DNA of 35,984 nt from contig CAZIAK010000044.1 of NCBI GenBank assembly GCA_964537035.1, forward strand, positions 1-35,984, read 5' to 3'. Shown piece after piece: positions 27,499 through 34,718 of this stretch; position 1 is the first letter of the stretch, and the number at the start of each line of letters is the position of its first letter. The notes beneath the pieces are model-generated. The model was not told the origin of the DNA. It saw nothing but the letters and a program-made list of their open reading frames with translations, and did no database searches. The stretch is from CAZIAK01 sp964537035 (GTDB lineage Bacteria > Planctomycetota > B15-G4). Made by a program: the position numbers and the translations under genes.

Positions 27499-27610
27499 TG
27501 AACACGCTCGCGGCCCGTCCCGTGCAGCGGCTCCCGAACCGCCGTTGCGCACTCTCCAGGGACATTTCACCGCGATCGTCTCTCTCCCCGATCCTTTGAG
27601 GTCCTCTCCC

Positions 27611-29386
27611 ATGTCCCATGTTCCGTCCCGGCAGATCCGCCGGTCCCTGCTGACGTACGCCCTTGGTGCAGCCCTGATGGCCCTGCCCGGCCAGAGCGCC
27701 GCTGCCCAATCCGATGACTCCCTCCCCTCGGTCTACCCCTCGGGCGCGCACCGCGGTGCCGCGGCCATCGTTGCCTTCGGTGACGAGTTGGCCACCATCG
27801 CGGCGGCCAACGATCTGACCACGGCCGAGCTGACCGAGCGCCTGACCAACGACTCCAGCATGTGGATCGACAGCGACGGCAAGATCTTCTTCGTGGACAT
27901 CCCCCTCTACCGCAGCGGCAACGGCGACGAAGAGGCGGGCTACGCCGACGTGTCCGGCATCTCCACCGCCGACGCCTTCAAGCTGCACAGCAACCCGGGC
28001 GCCAACCAGACCATCTACATGGACTTCGATGGTCACCAGTCCGTGAACAACAGCTGGAACCACAACATCACCTTCCCGCCCTACAACACCAGCGGCGGCA
28101 CGGGCTCCTTCACCGAGACCGAGCTCAACCACGTGATCACCTGGTGGCTCCACGTGGTCGAAGACTTCTCATCCTTTGATGTGGACGTCACCACCGAAGA
28201 GCCCCCGGTCAGCTCGCTGATCAAGAGCGGCGGCGGCGATCAGTTCTGGGGCGTGCGTTGCATCATCACCCAGCCCACCAGCGGCTTCGGCAATGGCATC
28301 GGCGGCGTGGCCTTCTTGAACTCGTTCGACGACAACAACGACAACCCGTGCTTCGCCTTCAACAAGGGCGACAACGTGGGCTCCATGACCGTCAGCCACG
28401 AGGTGGGCCACACCCTGGGGCTCAGCCATGATGGGCTCAACGGTTCTTCGTACCACCCGGGAACGGGCAGCGGCGAGACCAGCTGGGGCCCGATCATGGG
28501 CGCTCCGTTCAGCAGCAACCTGGTGCAGTGGAGCAAGGGCGAATACGCCGGCGCGACCACCACCCAGAACGACCTGAGCATCATCATCAAGACCTCCAAC
28601 GGCATCTCCTTCCTCAGCGATGACCATGGTGACGACGAGAACTCGGCCTCGCCCGTGGGGATGCCCCAGGGTTGCCCCGTCCCGGGCCCCGGTACAGCCA
28701 CGGGCGTGATCGAACGGCGCACCGACGTGGACGCGTTCTTCTTCACCACTTCTGGCGGGCAGGTCACCATCAGCGCCGACCCGATCAGCCCGGGGGGCAA
28801 CCTCGACATCCAGATGGACGTGCTCGACGGCAACGGCGTGCCGGTGGTGACCGTCAATGACGCCAACCAGGCAGACGCCAGCGCCACGCTGACCCTGGCC
28901 GCGGGCACCTACTACGTGCTCGTGGACGGCGTGGGCAAAGGCACCACCTACACCGACTACGGCTGCATCGGTCAGTACGTGGTCTCCGTCGAGATGGGCG
29001 GCGCCCAGGCGGTGACCAACCTGGGTGGCGGCGTGGCCGGCGCCTTCAACATCCAGCCCACCTTCCTGATCAATGGAACGCCCTGCCCCGGCAACACGGT
29101 GAGCTTCAACATGGGACTGGCCAAGGCCAACTCCCCGGCCTGGCTGTTCTTCGGCGTGACCGAGCTGAGCGCTCCGTTCAAGGGCGGCATCCTGGTGCCC
29201 AACGCCGCGCCCCCCGGTGGCATCCTCAGCCTGAGCACCAACTTCCTGGGTGGAGCCCAGATCAGCACCACCTGGCCCGCAGGCCTGCCCACCGGCACGG
29301 AGCTGTTCGTCCAGTACTGGGTCAAGGACAACGCAGCGACGGTCGGATTCAGCGCCACCGACGGCCTCAAGATGGTTCTTCCGTAG
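27611..29386 (+). CDS. Secreted metzincin-type zinc protease with PPC-like domain and shared C-terminal module
   Basis: A 591-residue protein with a signal peptide ending ..GQSAAAQS. A propeptide-like region is followed by a protease domain with HEVGHTLGLSH (residues 263-273, the HExxHxxGxxH zinc site) and a Met-turn candidate, PIMGAPF. A stretch like the pre-peptidase C-terminal (PPC) domain follows, with DVDAFFFTTSGG and TLAAGTYYVLVDG. The shared module closes the protein (about 29015-29383). It should digest proteins outside the cell. ATG 27611 has a GAGG upstream and begins the signal peptide; a longer ORF starting at 27470 reads through the leader and was not used. The TAG stop (29384-29386) is the first three bases of the structured element that follows. 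Confidence 0.93.
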   Translation: MSHVPSRQIRRSLLTYALGAALMALPGQSAAAQSDDSLPSVYPSGAHRGAAAIVAFGDELATIAAANDLTTAELTERLTNDSSMWIDSDGKIFFVDIPLYRSGNGDEEAGYADVSGISTADAFKLHSNPGANQTIYMDFDGHQSVNNSWNHNITFPPYNTSGGTGSFTETELNHVITWWLHVVEDFSSFDVDVTTEEPPVSSLIKSGGGDQFWGVRCIITQPTSGFGNGIGGVAFLNSFDDNNDNPCFAFNKGDNVGSMTVSHEVGHTLGLSHDGLNGSSYHPGTGSGETSWGPIMGAPFSSNLVQWSKGEYAGATTTQNDLSIIIKTSNGISFLSDDHGDDENSASPVGMPQGCPVPGPGTATGVIERRTDVDAFFFTTSGGQVTISADPISPGGNLDIQMDVLDGNGVPVVTVNDANQADASATLTLAAGTYYVLVDGVGKGTTYTDYGCIGQYVVSVEMGGAQAVTNLGGGVAGAFNIQPTFLINGTPCPGNTVSFNMGLAKANSPAWLFFGVTELSAPFKGGILVPNAAPPGGILSLSTNFLGGAQISTTWPAGLPTGTELFVQYWVKDNAATVGFSATDGLKMVLP

Positions 29387-29528
29387 TCGGGCTCTGTTGT
29401 CTGAGCTGCGCCGTGGCTGCGTTGTCGCGGCCCTGCCCGATGCTCAACGTGGCTAGCGCCACGCCTCCGCTCGGGCAGACCACGACGCCTTGCCACGACA
29501 CAGCTCAGACAACGATTGATTTACCAAC
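29384..29528 (-). repeat. Structured palindromic element, copy 2 (145 bp)
   Basis: The outer stem is GTTGTCTGAGCTG (29396-29408) with its perfect complement at 29501-29513. It extends inward with C.A pairs on the plus strand, which would be G.U on the minus strand. A second stem (GTCGCGG/CCACGAC), a third (CTGCCCGA/TCGGGCAG) and a central hairpin CGTGGC-TAGC-GCCACG (29448-29463) are nested inside. It aligns without gaps to the copy at 29536-29680, with about 25 differences counted by eye. It starts exactly at the stop codon of the metzincin gene and ends in a TACCAAC tail. Confidence 0.85.
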
Positions 29529-29535
29529 CGCGGCG

Positions 29536-29680
29536 TAGCCGGGCTCTGTTGCGAGAGCTGCGCTGTGGCTGCGTTGCAGCGGCCACGGCCGATCCTCAAC
29601 GTGGCTAGCGCCACGCCTCCGCTGCGCCGAGCCACTGCGCCTTGCCACAACGCAGCTCTCGCAACGATTGATCTACCAAC
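29536..29680 (-). repeat. Structured palindromic element, copy 3 (145 bp)
   Basis: A direct repeat of copy 2 after a 7-bp spacer. Its outer stem, GTTGCGAGAGCTGCG, is again a perfect inverted repeat (3' half 29651-29665) although three bases on each side differ from copy 2, so the changes compensate. The second and third stems each contain two further compensatory changes; the third also has three unpaired positions. The central hairpin (29600-29615) and the flanking CTCAACG, CGCCTCCGCT and GCGCCTTGCCA blocks are kept. Confidence 0.85.
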
Positions 29681-29684
29681 AGCG

Positions 29685-29739
29685 TGGGCTTGCCTGCGTT
29701 CGGGCGCGGCAGTGCGCCTTGCCACGACGCAGGCCACCC
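29685..29739. repeat. Degenerate fourth copy of the structured element (about 55 bp)
   Basis: It retains an outer stem (CCTGCGT with ACGCAGG, plus GTGGG/CCACC) and the conserved GTGCGCCTTGCCACGA block, but the centre with the small hairpin is missing. It looks like an internal deletion of the same family. The remaining 29740-29885, up to the radical SAM gene, shows only a G-rich stretch. Confidence 0.6.
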
Positions 29740-29885
29740 GGCGAATCATGGGGCGACTGCGGGGGGCGGGGTGGGGTGTTCTTTTCTGGGGTCTATCAGC
29801 TGGGGGGTGGTGGGCGTAGTGTGTGCCTTGCCGGTGGCGCGGGCTGAGGTGTCGCGTCTCGTTTGACTCCGAGTGCGCTGCGTTC

Positions 29886-32207
29886 ATGGTTGGTGTTCTG
29901 CTGGTTCAGCCTCCCCATCGGGATACCTTTGGGTACTCGATGCCGCCCCTGGGGGCGCTGCATCTGGGAGCTGCTGCGCGGCGGCGAGGGCATGGGGTTC
30001 GCTTTCTTGACCTGGCGCTGATGTTGCGGCGCCGGGAGTTGCCCGCCGACGACAGCCTGATCGGCGTCTGCGCGCAGACCATCGTCGACGCCGAACCTGA
30101 GCTGCTGGGATTGGGCGCCATGATCTCGGCCATGCCGGCGACCCTCCATCTCGCAGCCGAGGTGCGAAAGCTGGCGCCGGATCTGCCCATCGTCCTGGGC
30201 GGGCAGGGCCCGGAGACCGTTGAGCTGGCCGTGCTGGCCAGGCACCCTGCCATCGATCTGGTGGCAGTGGGCGAGGCGGACGAGACCTTTGCCGACCTGC
30301 TCGATGTCTTGGATGACGAGCGCGCGCGGAGCCAGCTCGTGCGCGGCCAGGACACTCTCCCGGGGCTGCTGGCCATCCCCGGGCTGGCCCTGCGACGAGA
30401 TGGCGTGCCCGTGCTCACCGCTTCCCGGCCCGTGATCGCCGAGCTCGATGAGGTCGACCTGCCCGCGTTCGATCTGGCCGAGTCCCCCGCTGCCTACGCT
30501 GCGGCGGCCGGTGGCGGCGAGGCCTTGTTTCCCATCGACTTGGGGCGGGGCTGCAGCTTCACCTGCTCGTTCTGCACCACATCGATCTTCTGGGGACGAC
30601 AGGTGCGCTACATGTCGCCAGCCCGGGCCGCGGACGCCTTCGACCTCATGGCTTCGCTCGACGGCATGAGCGATGGGGGCTGCGTCTACGTGACCCACGA
30701 TTTGTTCACCGCCAATCGCCAGCGAGTCCTCGACATCTGCGCGGAGAAGGTGCGCCGAGGCAACCGCCTACCCTGGGAGTGCCGCACGCGCATCGACCTT
30801 GTCGACGAAGAGCTGCTCACGGCCATGAGGGACGCAGGCTGCCGGCGCATCCTGTACGGAGTCGAGAGCGACAGCGGCCCGGTGCTCCAGGCGGTGGACA
30901 AGGGTGGGCGGCAGGCCAGCGAAGCGTTCGACGTACGGGCCACGCTGGCCCAGGCGTCACAGGTGGGCATGGCGTCCATCGTGGGCGTGATGGCCGGCAT
31001 CCCCGGTGAGAGCGCAGACGATGTGGAGGCCAGCCTGCAGCTCATGGCCGACGCGGCGGTGATCGACGGCTGCTCCCTGTCGATGCACTGGTTCAACGTG
31101 ACGCCGGGCAATGGCCAGAGCCAGACGGCGAGCGCCGCCCACGACTTCAGACTCATCAGCGGCCTGCACGCCGACCTCATGCGCGGCCACGACATCCCCG
31201 CTGGACAGGTGCACAGTGTGCAAGCCGGGATGATCGCCAGCGACCCCGAGATCTTCGCGGGCTTTCGGGTCTTCGCCCCCGACTGGACCACGCCCCGGAC
31301 GCTCTACCTGCTGACCCGCAACGCCCACCTGTTGCTGGAGGTCCTGCCCCGCAGCCTGAAGGCCTGCGCGAAGGTCCAGGGCGCGACGTTGCTGCAGACC
31401 CTCACGGAGTTGCTCACGGCCCTCGCGAATGGCGCGCATTGCGGGGTTGCCGACGCAACCGACGCAACCGACGCAACCGACGCANNNNNNNNNNNNNNNN
31501 NNNNNNNNNNNNNNNNNNNNNNNNNNNNNNNNNNNNNNNNNNNNNNNNNNNNNNNNNNNNNNNNNNNNNNNNNNNNNNNNNNNNCCGACGCAACCGACGC
31601 AACCGACGCAACCGACGCAGCCCGAGACGGCGGGGCCGCGCGCAACGGGCCACGGGGTGCGGCTGGCCAGCCGTGGTGGTCCGGGCCATGGGCTGCGGAT
31701 GCCCTGGCCGCTGAACGCAGCGAGCATGGCGACCCTTGGGATGAGCTGCTGGTGCTGCACCGCGGCGCGGCCGTGCGCCTGGCCTCGGCGCTGATCGGTC
31801 AGCTCGCTGTCGAGACGGGCGACGAGCGGCTGCACTGCCTGCTGACCTACGAGCGGGCCCTGTTCGAGACGACCGAGACCTCCCTGCGGCGCTTCGCCCG
31901 AGACCCCCTGCCGCTGGTCCGGGACATGGACGGCGGCTCTTGGTCTGACAGCTCGGGGTCTGACAGCTCGGGGTCTGACAAGGCGGGGTCCGACGACTCG
32001 GCGACCGGCCACGGTCAAACCGAACGGGCCGTGCTGTTCAGCCGCCGGGGCGAGGTGGTCCGGGCCCATGCGCTCTCGGAGTTTCTGGCCGACGCCCACG
32101 AGCTGTCCGACGATCAGGAGCTGCGCTCCCGCTGGCCCGGCGCCACGGACTCCGACGTGGCCTCCGCCCGCCAGCTGCTCGCCGCCCTCACCACGACCGA
32201 CCGCTGA
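29886..32207 (+). CDS. Cobalamin-binding-type radical SAM protein 1 (with coding repeats and assembly gap)
   Basis: A protein of about 773 residues counting the gap. Residues 1-150 resemble the N-terminal B12-binding Rossmann domain of B12-type radical SAM enzymes (VGVLLVQPPHRD, LPIVLGGQGPE, VAVGEAD). The radical SAM core follows with a standard CX3CX2C cluster (Cys223, Cys227, Cys230 in GRGCSFTCSFC), which binds the 4Fe-4S cluster that cleaves S-adenosylmethionine. The C-terminal third is low-complexity: an Asp-Ala-Thr repeat broken by 100 N, then a helical part, then a Ser/Asp/Gly repeat. The product is unknown; B12 radical SAM enzymes often methylate unactivated carbons. ATG 29886 is where similarity to the family begins; longer ORFs start in the repeat region. 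Confidence 0.87.
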   Translation: MVGVLLVQPPHRDTFGYSMPPLGALHLGAAARRRGHGVRFLDLALMLRRRELPADDSLIGVCAQTIVDAEPELLGLGAMISAMPATLHLAAEVRKLAPDLPIVLGGQGPETVELAVLARHPAIDLVAVGEADETFADLLDVLDDERARSQLVRGQDTLPGLLAIPGLALRRDGVPVLTASRPVIAELDEVDLPAFDLAESPAAYAAAAGGGEALFPIDLGRGCSFTCSFCTTSIFWGRQVRYMSPARAADAFDLMASLDGMSDGGCVYVTHDLFTANRQRVLDICAEKVRRGNRLPWECRTRIDLVDEELLTAMRDAGCRRILYGVESDSGPVLQAVDKGGRQASEAFDVRATLAQASQVGMASIVGVMAGIPGESADDVEASLQLMADAAVIDGCSLSMHWFNVTPGNGQSQTASAAHDFRLISGLHADLMRGHDIPAGQVHSVQAGMIASDPEIFAGFRVFAPDWTTPRTLYLLTRNAHLLLEVLPRSLKACAKVQGATLLQTLTELLTALANGAHCGVADATDATDATDAXXXXXXXXXXXXXXXXXXXXXXXXXXXXXXXXXXDATDATDATDAARDGGAARNGPRGAAGQPWWSGPWAADALAAERSEHGDPWDELLVLHRGAAVRLASALIGQLAVETGDERLHCLLTYERALFETTETSLRRFARDPLPLVRDMDGGSWSDSSGSDSSGSDKAGSDDSATGHGQTERAVLFSRRGEVVRAHALSEFLADAHELSDDQELRSRWPGATDSDVASARQLLAALTTTDR
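31452..31619 (+). repeat. 9-bp coding tandem repeat containing a 100-N gap (31485-31584)
   Basis: The unit GACGCAACC encodes Asp-Ala-Thr. Three and a half copies are visible on each side of the gap. The phase across 100 N is exact (one base to finish the codon block plus 11 x 9). True copy number unknown. Confidence 0.9.
31941..32000 (+). repeat. Four 15-bp coding repeats
   Basis: Four direct, slightly diverged copies of GGGTCTGACAGCTCG, encoding Gly-Ser-Asp-Ser-Ser, near the C-terminus of the first radical SAM protein. This is a second low-complexity tract in the same gene. Confidence 0.85.
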
Positions 32208-32300
32208 CACGCCTGCAACCGGCGCCCTCCCCCCACGCTCCCTGCGCCCAAAAACACCCCACGCCTCTCGGCCCGCCCCCTCCCCATCGCGACACCTCCC

Positions 32301-34571
32301 ATGACTGACCCCGCTGACCTGCGCGTGCTGCTCGCCTTCCCGCCTCAGGGACATCCGACCCAGCCGTATCTGGCGCTGCCGTCACTCAAGGCCTGGCTGG
32401 GGCAACATGGATTCAGCGACTGCACGGTGTGGGATCTGAATCTCGAGGCCTACGACGACCTGATCTCTGGTGAGCGCCTGGGCCTCGCGGTGGAGCGCAT
32501 CCGCGAGCGGGCGGAGACGCAGTGGCGCATGCCCGAGCGGGAGCACCTCGCGGGGGATGATCTGTCCCGCTACCGGCTCTACGCCGACGCCCTCACCTCG
32601 GGCCCCTACATCGCGGGGGAGATCGACCGGGCCAAGGATGTGATCAGGGACAAGGACGCCTTCTACGATCGGGCCCAGTACCTGTGGGCCATGCGCACGT
32701 TCGAGGCCGGGCTGAAGCTGCTGTCCACCGAGTACCACCCGTCGCTGTTCACGGCGCACAACTACACCCAGGCCACGAGCATCGACAGCAGCGCCGACCT
32801 GTTCGCGGGCGTGGACGACAGCTCGGCGAACATGTTCGTGGAGTACTACGAGCAGCACGTCCTGCCGCGCATCGAGCGGGAGCGCCCTGATGTGCTGGGA
32901 CTGTCGGTGACCTACGGCAGCCAGATGGTGCCCGCCTTGACCCTGGCCACCATGGTCAAGAAGCGCTGGCCCGAGATTCACATCACCCTGGGCGGCGGCA
33001 TGTTGGCCTACGTGGGTCAGCGCTTGTCGCAAGCCGGGCCGCTGTTCGAGCGGGTGGATTCGATCGCGATCTACGAAGGCGAGCGACCCTTGCTGGAGCT
33101 GTGCCGCGCTGTGGCTGCGGCGGGCGGGCGTGAGGGCGTGCGGCCCGACCTCTCGGGCGTAGCGAACCTGCTCTACCTGGGCGACGACGGCGTGCCCGCG
33201 GCCAACGGCGAGCTGCGTCCCCTGCCCATCGATGAGCTGCCCACGCCTGACTTCGGCGACCTCGACCTGTCGCGCTACCTGTCGGGCGAGCTGGTGCTGC
33301 CCATCGCGCCAGCCCGGGGTTGCTACTACGAGAAGTGCGGCTTCTGCACGCTCTACACCGCCATCGGCCCCACGTTCAGAGAACGCAGTGTCGATCGCCT
33401 CGTGGCCGACCTGAAGACGCTCGTGGCCCGACACGGCTCGCCCTACTTCTACTTCATCATGGATGACCTGCCGCCGCTCATGGCGCAGCGCATCCCCCCG
33501 GCGTTCGCTGCCGCCGGGCTCGAGGTGAAGTGGTGGTGCGACGCGCGCTTCGAGGAGCGCATCTTCGACCGGCCAGCCCTCGACGCGCTCTTCGAAGCGG
33601 GTTGCCGCAAGCTCATGTTCGGCTTCGAGTCGGGCAGCCAGCGAGTGCTCGACCTGGTCGAGAAGGGCACGAACCTCGAAGAGGCTCAGCGGGTCCTGCG
33701 CAACGCCCACGAAGCAGGCATCTCGGCGACCCTCTACACCATGGTGGGCCTGCCCACCGAGACCCGCGAGGAGGCCGACGCCACCCGTGCCTTCATCGTG
33801 CGCAACGCCGACTGGATCGGCGAGATCAGCCTGCAGATCTTCAACCTGGACATGGTCTCACCCATGTACAGAGAGCCTGAGCGCTTCGGCATCTCGCGCA
33901 TCGTCGACGATCCCCGGGAGCTGGCCCCGGGCGAGTCCTGCGAGAAGGACCTGGCCCGCTACCTCGAGCATGAGTCGGCCAGCGGCATGAGCAGCGAAGA
34001 GGTGAAGGAGGCCTATCTCTCCGTACTCGGCGCCGCCTCCGATGCCCTGGCCGCCTTGCGCGGCGACAACTTTCTCTACTACCGCTACAAGAGTCACATC
34101 TTTCTCTACCTGTGCCGATTCGGTCGCGACGTCTTTCGGCGAGAACACCCCACGTCGTCCCAGCTGCAACGGCGAGCGCCCCTGGCACGGAGCGCGGACT
34201 TGCCGCACACGGTGCGCGTGGCCCGAGACGTGACCCTGCAGACGCTGAGCTTCCCCTATGGACAGGTGCTCGATCGCCTCGACCGGGTCTGGAGCGACCC
34301 CGCGCCTCTGGGTGGAGCGGCGTCCAGCCAGCCCATGGCCGCCGAGACCGAGAGCGTGGAGGCGGCGCCCTGCGTGCTGGCCTTCCTGGGCGAGCAGCAT
34401 CGCTTCGTGGATCTGGGCACGGACGCGGCGCGGCTGCTCACCACCGCCAGCGAGCAGGGCACCCCCGCGGCCCTGGGTCTGTTCGGGGACGAACACAGGG
34501 GCCAGGCGGCGAGCTTTCTCGATCGCGCGCTGCGTTCGGGGTTGCTCGAAGAGGTGGGCGGCGCAAGCTGA
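32301..34571 (+). CDS. Cobalamin-binding-type radical SAM protein 2
   Basis: A 756-residue protein. The N-terminal part resembles a B12-binding domain (VLLAFPPQGHPTQPYLALPSL, LGLSVTYGSQ, ITLGGG). The radical SAM core carries Cys341, Cys346 and Cys349 in RGCYYEKCGFC, a CX4CX2C spacing rather than the common CX3CX2C; this variant is known in some B12-type radical SAM groups. A helical C-terminal domain follows (to about 756). It lies 93 bp after the first radical SAM gene on the same strand, so the two may form a pair acting in one pathway. I see no precursor peptide nearby, so a RiPP role is not supported. Substrate unknown. Confidence 0.87.
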   Translation: MTDPADLRVLLAFPPQGHPTQPYLALPSLKAWLGQHGFSDCTVWDLNLEAYDDLISGERLGLAVERIRERAETQWRMPEREHLAGDDLSRYRLYADALTSGPYIAGEIDRAKDVIRDKDAFYDRAQYLWAMRTFEAGLKLLSTEYHPSLFTAHNYTQATSIDSSADLFAGVDDSSANMFVEYYEQHVLPRIERERPDVLGLSVTYGSQMVPALTLATMVKKRWPEIHITLGGGMLAYVGQRLSQAGPLFERVDSIAIYEGERPLLELCRAVAAAGGREGVRPDLSGVANLLYLGDDGVPAANGELRPLPIDELPTPDFGDLDLSRYLSGELVLPIAPARGCYYEKCGFCTLYTAIGPTFRERSVDRLVADLKTLVARHGSPYFYFIMDDLPPLMAQRIPPAFAAAGLEVKWWCDARFEERIFDRPALDALFEAGCRKLMFGFESGSQRVLDLVEKGTNLEEAQRVLRNAHEAGISATLYTMVGLPTETREEADATRAFIVRNADWIGEISLQIFNLDMVSPMYREPERFGISRIVDDPRELAPGESCEKDLARYLEHESASGMSSEEVKEAYLSVLGAASDALAALRGDNFLYYRYKSHIFLYLCRFGRDVFRREHPTSSQLQRRAPLARSADLPHTVRVARDVTLQTLSFPYGQVLDRLDRVWSDPAPLGGAASSQPMAAETESVEAAPCVLAFLGEQHRFVDLGTDAARLLTTASEQGTPAALGLFGDEHRGQAASFLDRALRSGLLEEVGGAS

Positions 34572-34635
34572 GCGGCGCGGGCAGGCTGAGCGGCGCGGGG
34601 CGAGCGGCGCGGGCAGGCTGAGCGGCGCGGGCTGC
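34566..34635. repeat. 18-bp intergenic tandem repeat
   Basis: Four diverged copies of a GC-rich unit, GCTGAGCGGCGCGGGCAG, two of them slightly shortened. The array starts at the stop codon of the second radical SAM gene, so its first unit includes the TGA. It sits in the 147-bp gap before the integrase gene. Confidence 0.75.
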
Positions 34636-34718
34636 CCCGCCCCCCTCCACGATTCCCCAGGTCACGCCCTCCCGAACGCGCCGTCAGAGCAGGGGCCCAC
34701 CCGCCCGGCCCTTGCCTC

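Noticed and set aside
29384..29528. Elements as integron attC sites
   Set aside because: The outer arms open with GTT and close with AAC, the reverse of the RYYYAAC...GTTRRRY layout.
29384..29680. CRISPR-like direct repeats
   Set aside because: Only two full 145-bp units with a 7-bp spacer, and long internal stems; not the repeat and spacer geometry of CRISPR.
29453..29887. 144-codon minus-strand ORF through the structured elements
   Set aside because: Runs through repeats whose changes preserve base pairing rather than codons; Arg/Ala-rich with no protein features.
32208..32300. RiPP precursor peptide between the two radical SAM genes
   Set aside because: The 93-bp C-rich gap has no start codon with a ribosome binding site and no plausible peptide.
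32382..33710. 442-codon minus-strand ORF opposite the second radical SAM gene
   Set aside because: Antisense shadow of a gene with an intact cysteine cluster.
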